A DNA stretch of 64,000 bases from an uncultured Bacteroidales bacterium (lineage in GTDB: Bacteria; Bacteroidota; Bacteroidia; Bacteroidales; P3). Of the stretch, positions 11,501 to 20,800 are shown in pieces. The notes beneath the pieces were generated by a model that did no database searches, was not told the DNA's origin, and saw nothing but the letters and a program-made list of their open reading frames with translations. The stretch is from positions 62,001 to 126,000 of the forward strand of contig CALUMK010000004.1 of assembly GCA_944321735.1 (NCBI GenBank), read 5' to 3'. A program made the translations under genes and the position numbers. Positions within the stretch are counted from its first letter, which is position 1. Each line of letters opens with the position of its first letter.

Positions 11501-14423
11501 CCGGATTGCTTCTGTCTAGGACGATCAAGTCATTTCTCCCTCGCACAGGGGTACTGTTCAAAAATATATGTGGATACACGCCGTCCAGATTAGCATAAGT
11601 GACCACGATCCACAAATCCTTGCGCACATCGATAGGTTTGCCGTATTTCAGCTCAATCACACCATATGCAGTGGTTTCCCCCGTAGTGTCAAACAAAACT
11701 TCCGAACGGTCGCTGCCAGCGTACAAAGTATAACGGAATGGAATAGAAACATTCTCTTCGTTATTATTTACATAAACCACGAAACAATCCAAGGTATCCT
11801 CTTCCTTTACACCCATAAAAGCCAAATCGTCCGGAGTATAACGAACCCCTACATCAAAATTCATCCCATACACCCACCCCGAACTAGCAATACAAGGATA
11901 CCACACCGTGTTCTCTGTTTTCATATCCCCCATCTGCAAACGCGCCGCATCCCCCTCTATGCTCGCAAGCGGGGTTTCCATCTCGACCCAATCGCTGGAG
12001 AGATGCACATAATAGTCGGTCATGTCCGCAGTCACCACCGGTGCGTCAGGATAGGCGTAATTCCAGTGCCATGCATATCCGTCCTTGCGTTCCACCCGCA
12101 TCGAAAATTCCACTCCCTCGTAAGCGTCGAACACAAACATACCATAAGCATCGGTCCTGTACTCTTGGTTCGACAAGATTCCGGTTTCAGGATCGTAAAA
12201 ACTCATCCTGACACGAACACCCTCCAAAGCCAGAGGTGTCCCGTTGAGATACAAGCGAACCCGGACGGAACGAGCCTCGGTGCCAGGCGCAACGCCGGTT
12301 TCCATCATCCGCAAAGCAGCCATCGCATCCACCTTGCCCGCCCCCCAGCGGTTCACACCGCCTTCGTTCACATAACTATCCGTGAGCGCTGTAGCTTGCA
12401 GTATATCTCTCAGACCATTAATATCCAACTCATTGTCATTTTCCAACAATAAAGCGGCGATACCAGTCATGGCCGGAGCTGCCATCGAAGTGCCCTGCAT
12501 GTAAACCCATGGGTATTCTCTTTCCCCCGCCGAAGTATAAGAATGCACATCGTAATCGGCCAAAGAATTAAAGCTGTTGCCAGCACTGATAATGACAGAA
12601 CCCGGAGCGGCGATATCCGGTTTGGAAATATTGCTCACCAACGGCCCTCGGCCGGAAAACGAACAAATATCCTCCAAATTGAATTCATATCCGGCACGTG
12701 TCGTATATGCCGCCACAGAAAGCACGCCTTCCGCAGCCGACATAGTTGCATTGTGGGTATAATCGTAATCCCCGTCAAAATAATGGATCCCTAAATCCGA
12801 AAACTCAGCATTTGCCAGCCAAGCATGAAACGTGGTGCTGTAATCGCTTGCCGATTTAAACCCTACGGACACCACATAGCCTTCCGGCAATTCCGCTTCT
12901 TGCTCTATTACCAAAAACAAATTGGCATAGCCCTCTTCCGTATAATAATTCTCCCCCGTCACCGTAAATATAGTCTGGCCTTGATACGAAATATATTGCG
13001 TAACAGCGTTACCGTTAGAGGTTGTGGAATAAGAAGCAAGACTTACGGTTTCCCCAAGTGAGGGATTTTCCAAGGCAACAATGACATCGCAACCGTTTTC
13101 ATAATCATACACGTCCAGCATGACTGGCAGACTCATGTCTATTCCGGATAAACCGTACGGATAATAAGTGCCATCTGGCGGCAAGACCTGAGCGGCATGA
13201 ATCCTGCTCGAACCACTGTTTCCCGCAGAAGCCACAATCAGATGCCCGGGACCTGAAAGCCCGTTCAGCATCTGGTCTTCGTACGCATTGCCGGTATGTG
13301 GCCCGATGTCCGTCCCCAGACTGAGATTGACAACGCTTGGCTTGCCGACAGAAGCGGCATATTCCTGGATATAGCTAACCCCGTCGATAATATCCGCCGT
13401 CTGCAAGGTAGTTGAAACAAATACCAAATCAGCCCCCGGGGCCATGCCTGCATAGCTGGTTCCGGCCCCCGATCCGGCAGCCGTTCCAGCCACATGCGTG
13501 CCATGATGTTCCTCTGTAGCCTGATAACCATCGTAAGAGTCGTGTTCCTGCGCCAGAATTTCCGAAGCAGAAGCATACTCGGAACCATACGCATAAAATT
13601 CGGGATTAGTGCCCGTATTATCCCACTGATTCCATACGCGCTTTACCCGGTAAGAGCTTTCATCGTCCGGGTCGGCAAAAAAAGTGGGGTGCGTGTAGTC
13701 AAAACCCACATCCACGATTCCCACCACCACGCCTGTGCCATCATAGGCAGTGGAAAGGGCGGCAGACGAGGACTGCACCTCATCCACTTTGCTGGCCGCC
13801 CGGCTCAAATCATTGTTCAGCTTTGCCCTGACAGAGACCGAAATTTGTTCTATCCCCTCTATGGCAGTGATGGCTTCCACAGCAGAAAGCGGGAAAAGCC
13901 CCGTGCAAAGATTGGTCAACACGGTCTGCGGCAAGAAGCCCAAAGCCTCGGCCTCTTGCAATGCGCTTACGCTATTGTAACGGATAATGACCGACAGGTA
14001 ATCTTCCTGCGACTTGACTCCGGGCAAAGATTGGCTTCTAAGGCCGAAGTTCTCTTCAAGGAATTTTCTATCCTTGCTCGATTTGGCAGACGAAGCCTGC
14101 TGCATCTGGGCATAGCGGTGCAAGAAAAACTTGCCGGGCGCATTCCATTTCCCTTCCTGCGGGAATGCAGCGGACTGCGATGATGCAGCCTGCCCTTTCC
14201 TTGCCCGAAGCCCTGCCGCGAAATCATCTCCCAAAACCAATGCCTGATGATTCCCTGCGGCTTGCCCGATGACCTCAGCGGACTTGAATTCTTTAGATGA
14301 AATGCTAACTTGTCCTCCGTTTGCCACTTGCAATTCCGGAGACGACTTGGTCGGTTGTTGCGCGATTGACAGCAACGGCATCAGAAGCCCTATCAAAAAC
14401 GCGGCAATGTACTGTTTCTTCAT
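8556..14423 (-). CDS. Giant secreted subtilisin (S8) with ten InlB-like repeats and T9SS sorting domain
   Basis: 1955 residues from the ATG at 14423, chosen because it begins a signal peptide (MKKQYIAAFLIGLLMPLLSI, cut near IAQ); a longer reading adds 59 unrelated residues. A propeptide region covers about 90-215. The S8 catalytic triad is Asp238 (VVGIVDVGFDYTHP), His307 (HHGTHVAGTAAGSG) and Ser646 (QGTSMAAPAMTG), with oxyanion Asn402; the insert at about 410-560 sits where PA-type domains occur. A beta-rich region (about 725-1070) follows, then ten ~78-residue repeats with WWDG (about 1076-1875). The last domain is a T9SS type A sorting domain beginning VWPNPSDGLFYVE and ending in a basic VIKLVVR tail. 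Predicted to be exported by Sec, then T9SS, and anchored or released at the surface as an endopeptidase. It is a tandem paralogue of the next gene. Confidence 0.92.
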   Translation of the reverse strand: MKKQYIAAFLIGLLMPLLSIAQQPTKSSPELQVANGGQVSISSKEFKSAEVIGQAAGNHQALVLGDDFAAGLRARKGQAASSQSAAFPQEGKWNAPGKFFLHRYAQMQQASSAKSSKDRKFLEENFGLRSQSLPGVKSQEDYLSVIIRYNSVSALQEAEALGFLPQTVLTNLCTGLFPLSAVEAITAIEGIEQISVSVRAKLNNDLSRAASKVDEVQSSSAALSTAYDGTGVVVGIVDVGFDYTHPTFFADPDDESSYRVKRVWNQWDNTGTNPEFYAYGSEYASASEILAQEHDSYDGYQATEEHHGTHVAGTAAGSGAGTSYAGMAPGADLVFVSTTLQTADIIDGVSYIQEYAASVGKPSVVNLSLGTDIGPHTGNAYEDQMLNGLSGPGHLIVASAGNSGSSRIHAAQVLPPDGTYYPYGLSGIDMSLPVMLDVYDYENGCDVIVALENPSLGETVSLASYSTTSNGNAVTQYISYQGQTIFTVTGENYYTEEGYANLFLVIEQEAELPEGYVVSVGFKSASDYSTTFHAWLANAEFSDLGIHYFDGDYDYTHNATMSAAEGVLSVAAYTTRAGYEFNLEDICSFSGRGPLVSNISKPDIAAPGSVIISAGNSFNSLADYDVHSYTSAGEREYPWVYMQGTSMAAPAMTGIAALLLENDNELDINGLRDILQATALTDSYVNEGGVNRWGAGKVDAMAALRMMETGVAPGTEARSVRVRLYLNGTPLALEGVRVRMSFYDPETGILSNQEYRTDAYGMFVFDAYEGVEFSMRVERKDGYAWHWNYAYPDAPVVTADMTDYYVHLSSDWVEMETPLASIEGDAARLQMGDMKTENTVWYPCIASSGWVYGMNFDVGVRYTPDDLAFMGVKEEDTLDCFVVYVNNNEENVSIPFRYTLYAGSDRSEVLFDTTGETTAYGVIELKYGKPIDVRKDLWIVVTYANLDGVYPHIFLNSTPVRGRNDLIVLDRSNPALDMPFNSVDGFSGYNMSAYAYLEFSQKGNPMLDRYQVFAQNVETEECGPMLSFDADEDSYLYDSWQSLEPGTYHLGVQAQDKTGVPMGIVYSNQLEKESEARLYTLSINQNPGGQVSVIRVNEYGDSLYLVDGDDLAYGETLVLKSEPEYGMRLSSWMDGETASIRSLQITGDVTVEASFEEVPTYLLTIKESLGGVVEVMDVMTYEYLRSGERYTERDIVLMAYPDYGYALKSWSFQDAPESTVYLHLDRDMSISAEFVEQPMQGEDCVVHLMQNPGGTLNVWYGDYPVSDGSSYKAGSLLRLEAVADPMYEADTWWDGTPVTSANRSFVLEGDVELSVTFSRIAVKLDIAHSEGGSIRAESDGLSVASGDWLPVGAQVKLSAMAAEGYTFESWWDGETNPERVLTMDEDMAISAVFVKTMYRLSIPESEEGIITVSHYGNGEIYEDGDEVEPGTVLWLNASAQPGSYFVSWWDGDRTNPRIYPVLGDLTVSAVFREAEECEVAVEQTEGGLIEVYADGILVEESARYWEGTLFNMYAYPEEGYQFVEWWDGYIYPDYYGYELTSDVTVSARFIPIADSSVNYTLTIEQPEHGTIYALYDGSYVYSGDALPSNAVVNILVVPDEGYAFSQWWDGNTQGDRNIILTEDVTVSVEIVEQLPEYLLTIYQSEGGRISASLDGEDVPTGSYVAEGSVLDLLAEAEDGYQLAEWWDGDTEAERTLEMTRNTVVRAVFAQIEANQYKVDIVQPEHGVITVTCNGKEVRSGQYLDEKSELWLVAEADSAYEFGRWWDGDTNARRTYVLIEDVKISATIIEEGSQLLDEFEVTIKQNDGGYVRVYDGDERIYSGDKVEEGTRLRLVAEPDRGYVLDEWWNGERDEEIRYTVNRDVEIKAYFVRESANEMAAELLVSVWPNPSDGLFYVEVGSAMKAQVFTSDGRLLQTYHWEDAGKQEVDLQGRNSGTYYLHLIKDKQHRVIKLVVR
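8795..11197 (-). repeat. Ten-copy InlB/Listeria-Bacteroides-type repeat array in the first subtilisin
   Basis: Coding for about residues 1076-1875. Each unit reads roughly Y.LTI.Q.EGG.I.V...G..V.SG....G..L.L.A....GY.F..WWDG.T...R...L..DV.ISA.F. The WWDG (or WMDG, WWNG) motif is visible in nine of ten copies; copy 2 has a diverged WSFQDAPES version. The plus strand shows the recurring tcccacca (reverse complement of tggtggga) at each copy. Such beta-rich repeats act as stalks or adhesive modules in other surface proteins. Confidence 0.85.
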
Positions 14424-14831
14424 AACTGTTCGATTTTTACCATAAAAACATATTAACTCCACATGATAGTCCGAATGTAACGATTCCAAAACAAAAAAAG
14501 GAATCAAAAATGAAAAAAACACAGAAAAGGCAGCAGAAAGACACATCTCTTCCAACTCCAAATATCGTACCCTCGACAATGACAAGCAAAACAATATCAA
14601 ATTTATTTATAATATCTTATCATTAACTTCAAATCGGTCAGCAAATCCAATAATAGTAACAAAGGCACCCTCTTCGCCCTCATACTCGAAAGAAAGGGTA
14701 GAACCCAATCTCAGTTAATAAAAAAAGGTGCGTCGAAACGCACCTTTCCTGGACATGGTGGAACCCCCTAATTCTCCACATGACCCAAAATGAGTGTGCC
14801 GGATCCTATGATTCGGCACACTTCGCCAACA
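14424..14831. other. Intergenic region between the two subtilisin genes
   Basis: 408 bases without a gene. The left part (14424-14640) is the AT-rich upstream region of the first subtilisin gene. It includes a weak -7 match, TAAATTTG, on the minus strand at 14606-14599, with TTTG 24 bases upstream, longer than the usual 19-21. The right part holds the terminator of the second gene and a stretch (14760-14790) matching the sequence after the first gene (8475-8500). Confidence 0.5.
14717..14744 (-). terminator. Terminator of the subtilisin-nuclease gene
   Basis: Minus strand: GGTGCGT / ACGCACC perfect 7-bp stem with a TTCG tetraloop (14727-14744), followed by seven T. It lies about 90 bases after the stop at 14832 and is homologous to the terminator at 8427-8460. 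Confidence 0.92.
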
Positions 14832-17800
14832 TTACCGAACAACCAGCTTGATAACCCTATGCTGCTTGTCCTTGCTCAGATGCAAATAATAAGTCCCCGA
14901 ATTGCGGCCTTGCAAATCGACGGTCTGCTTGCCGGCATTTTCCCAATCGTAAGACAGCAGGAGACGACCTTCCGGCGTAAATACCTGAGCCTTCATGGGT
15001 GAACCGATCTCAACATAGAACAGCCCGTCCGAAGGATTCGGATACACGGTTACTGCCCATGCATCCGTCCTTTCATTGGCAGCATCCCTTTCGAGTACCG
15101 CACTGATAGTCACACTCTCATCGGGCATCGTAAACCTCCTCTCGGCTTCCGTATCGCCATCCCACCATTCCACGAACACATAACCCTCATCGGCCTCTGC
15201 CACCAAATCCAACTTGCTGCCAGCTTCTATTTCCGTACCCGATTCCACCGGCTCGCCATCCAATTCCACCGTTATCGTGCCATGTTCAGGCTGCCGGATA
15301 GTCAGCACATACTTATCTTGCTCCTCTCCTTGCTCGAAGCTCGCGCTAATCTTCACATCCTCAGCGGGCATCATATACGTCCGCTCAGCATCCGTGTTGC
15401 CATCCCACCATTCCACGAACTCATAGCCCTCGTCAGCCACCGCGCTCAGACTCAGTTCCACACCGGCTTCCAGTTCCGCGCCCGATTCCACCGCCTCGCC
15501 GTCCATCGTCACCCTGATCTTGCCGTGTTCCGGCTGCGTTATCGTCAGCACGTACAAGTCCGGTTGAGGCTCGTCCGTCTTTTCGAAGGAGGCCCGTACA
15601 ATCGTATTGCTTGTCATTTCCAAGATCCGTTCAGCTTCCGTATTACCATCCCACCATTCCACAAAACGGTATCCAGTCTCCGCTTCTGCCATCAGATCCA
15701 ACACGCTTCCTTCCGGAACATAACTTCCTGTAGGTATGTCTTCTCCCTCCAAACTGGCCGAAATCTTACCGCCTTCAGGCTGGTAAATCGTGAGCAAGTA
15801 TTCAGGAATTTCTTCCACGAATTCCGCCTTGATGGTCAAGTCCCCCGTCAAAGAAATCCGCCGTTCCGCATTGGCATTGCCATCCCACCATTGCGAGAAC
15901 ACGTATCCGGGTTCAGCCACGGCCTGCAAGTCCAGAACCGTATTGGCTGGCAGAGATTCCCCGGAAACGACTTCCTGTTCGCCATTCATGACGACAATCG
16001 AACCATTGAGTGGTTCTTCGATGGTCACCATATAGGTAATTGCCGGATCGGCTTCCTTCACAAATTCGGCAGACACATCCACATCGGATGTCAATTCAAA
16101 ATCAAAACGATTCTGCGAGCCATCACCGTCCCACCATTCCACAAACACATAATTATCAGCCGGTTCAGCGGTCATATTAAACAGAGTGCCCTCCGGATAC
16201 TTGGCTCCGCTTTGAACCTCTTGGCCGGTAGCGGCCTCGTACACACGCACAGTACCGCCTTCTGTCTGGTTAATCCTTATGGCATATTCATTCATCTCAC
16301 GGAACGTAGCCGAGATTGTCAAATCGCCAGACACCGGAAATGTCCTCGGGTTTTCTTGGCTTCCATCCCACCAGGAAACGAAAACATAGCCTTCGTTCGC
16401 CGTCGCCAACATAGAAAGAATCGTGCCGGGTTCCACCTCATCCCCATCGGAATAAACGATATTTTTCATGTAGTCTACCACCTCTATCTTGCCTTCTTCG
16501 CTTTCGACTATCGTAAGCTGGTACATGATTTTGGCAAAAGTGGCCGAAATCTCTACATCTTCCTCGCCTACAATCAACGTCCGTTCCGGAGTCGTTTCGC
16601 CGTCCCACCATTCCGTAAATTCATAACCGTCCGATGCCAAGGCGGTCAAAGACAATTCAGCCCCTACAGGAACCGTACTGCCCGAAACCACCGAGGAACC
16701 TTCATGCAGCACCTGGATATTACCGCCATTCGCGGACAAGATATCGACAACGACTTCCACCCGCTTGAAGGAAACGGAAAGGGTCACATCGTCTTCCAAA
16801 AGCATGGAACGTCTCGTGCTGGTCACAGCCTTGCCATCCCACCAAGTATCCGCCGCGTAAGTAGGATCCGCTGCCGCTATCAATTCCAAGGTGCTGCCCA
16901 CCGGCAATTCGGCACCATCTTCAACCGGGTTTCCATCGCAGCTCACCGACAAGGTACCGCCCGGATTCTGAACCAAGTTCACGCTTGCATATTCCACCGT
17001 TGCCGGCTGTTCCACAAATTCCGCATAGACGACGGTATCCCTGTCCAGATACATCAATACCGAACGTTCCGGTTCATCCATGAACGACCAGCCTTTCAGC
17101 ATATAGCCTTGATCCGGCACGGCCGTCAGCGTAACATACCTTTCCGTGTACCGCTGCCCCGATTGCAGAATCTCTCCGGTCTCGGAATCTATCGCATTCA
17201 CCGAACCGCCCGTGGACGACTGGATCGTAAGCAGGTAGGTCGGGATTTCCTCGAAAGTGGCCGACACGGTGATATCGCCTGTCAAGACCATTTCACGCAG
17301 AAGCTCCGTCCGGCCATCCATCCATGATACCAGACGATAGCCAGGCTCAGGAACAGCTTCCAAGATAAAAGAACTCCCATGGCGATAAGAATTACCACTT
17401 CCTATCTCAATATCAGGATAATAAGATATATACACCTTAACTTCGCCACCTGCATTCTGCTGGATGCTCAAAATATGTTCCTTGACCGGTTCTTCCTTTG
17501 CAAGCACCTCGGAATGAACTGTATCCAGAGGGAAATAATCTTGATTGGGATTGCGAGCCTCCAGCACAAAATAGTACTCTCCCGGTTCGAGTCCCTGCCA
17601 ATAATCGTAAAGAACACTGGAAGAATCCGAGCTGAACTGCACTCTCGTGCCCGATGCCGACCCGTCCGCGCTTTGAGGATAAGTTTCGTAATAATATACC
17701 GAAGGCAGTTTCCCTCGATGGGAAAAAGTCAAAGAGGGATAGAATCCATATGCACCCACCCCGAATTCAGCCCAGGAAAAGTCATAGGTCGGGTCTTCCC

Positions 17801-20800
17801 GGTTCATAATGCCCAAATCGTTCTTACCCCGGAAAGGCGGCGCTGAATAAAGAAGGTACGGAAACTCTCCATCGGAATAATAATATTCAAGCACGACCCA
17901 AAAGTCTTTGTTGACATCCAAAGGCTGATTGTAAGCAATATCCGTCGTAACAAAATTGGATTCCGAACTCTTCTCCACAACGCCCGTGGTGTCTAGCAAC
18001 AACTCCGAACGGTAAGCATCGGCATACAAACTCAATCGATAGGAAATCGGTGTATTCTGCACATAGGTTTTGAACGAAACCGTCTGCAAGGTATCCCCTT
18101 CTGCAAAATTCATGAAAGCCAAATCCTCGGGCGTATAATGAAGCCCTATCGGAGAACCCAAACCCCATGCGCCCGCTGTGAGAGAATAGGCATAGTTCAG
18201 ATTGGCTTGCATTTTTACTTCGCCCGGAGTCAACCGCACGTTAGTCCCTTCTATCGCTACTTCGGGCCGCTCCATATCCTGCACTTCCGTGGGCGTGAAC
18301 AGGTACATCAGGTATTCCTCTTGCCCGGATTGCACCACATCTGGATTCGGCCCGAGGCCGTTATAAAAATAGTTGTCCGTAGCTTCCACGCGACCGGAGA
18401 ACGTAACCCCCGCGTAAGCCTCGAATACAAACGTCCCGTTCTTGTCGGTACGGTATTCCTGGCTCGACAATTCCGACATCAACGGATCCCAGAAACTCAT
18501 CCTGACCCGGAGATTCTCCTGTGCCACCGGGATTTCCTCAAACGAATTGTGCAGCAACCTCACCCGGACACGCTCCTTCTCGGCTGCCTTTATATCCGCC
18601 ATCGAACGTGGCGCCAGGTAATAATTGCCCTCATCGTCCGCCACCACGATACCGCCCACATTGACCGGCCCGGTCGGGATAGGCTGGCCGACCAAGTCCG
18701 TTCCGTGGATATCCAGCTTCATATAAAAGCCATAATTCTCATAGTCCAATAATGTATATACACTATCTCCCTCAAAGACACCCGTTTCCCAGAAACGGAG
18801 ATTGTCCTGGCAGAGCACATAGGCCGAAGGATACTGCGCCAACGAATCCTCCCGCACACTTATTGGTATCCAAGCCGGATCCAACGTCTCGCCAGTAGGA
18901 AGCGGTTCTTTGGTCAAGGTATAAGCTAACAAGCCGTTTCCCTTGTCTCGCAACGTCCCTTGCAAGCCGTTCAGGACATCGCCGATTTGGTAGGCCTCGC
19001 CCAGCAAGCCTTCCGGGTAATCCACCATGATGCTGGCTTCGCCGTTCTGTATCCAGAAACGGTTCTGCTGCGGGTCTGCTGCCGTGACAATATTCCATTC
19101 GGAAGCCAGCGCGTACTCGGTATAGCCATCCGGAGCCTGTTCCAGCAAGCTGCTCAAATCCTCGCAAGGTACGACCTGCTTCACAGCTATGTCGGCGGCG
19201 AAGCGCGGGGAAATGTAATAATTGTAGTCACGCGCCACTACCACGCCGGTAATCCGCACTTCCTCGCTCGGAATTGTCGAGCCGGTCAAGTCCGTGTAAT
19301 AAATATGCACCCGCACATAGACATCCTGCCCCTGGCAATCGGCGGTGTAATAAGACCCATCGGCAAACGCCTGCCCTTGGTACTGGGCATCGAAAACGCA
19401 GCCGGGCACAGTCACAAGGCTTCCTTCCAAAGGCTTCAATGTCTCGTTACCGAAGCCATCGCTCGGCAGAAGCTCGGCAGGAAGCACGCTCAAACCGGCA
19501 TAGATCCGCTCGGCATCCTGCACCGGCGTGAACTGCAAAGCCCCGTAATAATCCGACAAGGTCCCTTTCAGTCCTCTGATATTGTCGCCTAACATGAAAT
19601 CCTCGGAAATCAGGTTGTTCGGGTCGTCAATCAGGATTCCTCTGCCCGACATATCTTCTATCCACATCTGGTTGCGCTGCGATCCGATGGCCGTCACCAC
19701 GGCATCGCTGCCCAAAGTGTATTCGGTTGAGCCGTCGGCAAGCTGTTGGCGCAGTTCGGCAATATTCTCGCAATAACCGGGTTCATGGCCCTCCCAGATG
19801 ACAAGAGAGGTATAACCGCCGGTGGAAAGCCCCCATTGATCCCTCATACTCCCGATATTCAGGATATAAGACTTCCCGGCTTCCATTTCCTGTTGCAAGG
19901 TCAACGAAAGCGTGTTCCCCTCTATCATGCAGTATTGAACGCCTATCACATTCGACTCGTTATCGTATTCCGTCAAATAGAATTCCTCCCTCGAAACGGT
20001 CTGGAAGCCGTCCAAGTTCTTGGTATAAGTGACAAGGATTTCCGAAGCCGCCTGCGCCTCAGCGCTTACCAAAGTGGATGGATTCCAAGAACTTCCGCCA
20101 TGACGGCCAAAGTCTCCTGTCAGTTCGTCGTTGCGGCTCCACCATTGCTCCGCCTGATAGGTTGTGGACGGGGATGTAACGGTGGCGACCCGGCGCAGCA
20201 CCTGATCACGTCCCCAATTGCCGCTAAAGCCGGCTTCGCCCACCACATCGATCATCTCCTCGCCCCGGAACAAGGCCACCGCATCGTTGCCGTTGAAACG
20301 CATCAGTTCCTGGTCGAACTGGTCGGCAAAGAGCAGCGTCCCGTCTTCGGAAGCGTCATTGGCCACCACGAAGCAGGAATACGGCATCACGAAACCATGC
20401 AAAGGCAAGGACTGACTGAAGCCGCCCGCGCCATCGGTCTCGAAACGCAACGAATATTCCGCCAAGTTGACCGCCTGGCCTGTCCCGTTGTAGATTTCAA
20501 TGGCCCGCTGCGGCATATCGTAACGCAGGCCGCTCACATATTCGGTAATCATCAGATCCGTGGCCTGCACCATCGTCTTTGGCTGCCCCCAGATTTCTTC
20601 CACCCACTGCGGATTGTCGATAAAAGGATTCCTGTTACCTTGCAAGCCGAAAATGGCCTCGTTGCGGGCTATCTCCTTCTCGCTTACCGGGTCTTGTTCG
20701 TGCCACTCCAGCAAAAGCTCGATGGCCCATTGCCCCAAGCCGTAATCGGTGCTCCCGTCCAAGACCGGCGTCATCCAGTCGGCTATCAGGTTTTCGTAAC

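Noticed and set aside
15282..17327. 681-codon plus-strand frame opposite the second repeat array
   Set aside because: It is the reverse-complement shadow of the repeats; the periodic pattern follows the WWDG units on the other strand.
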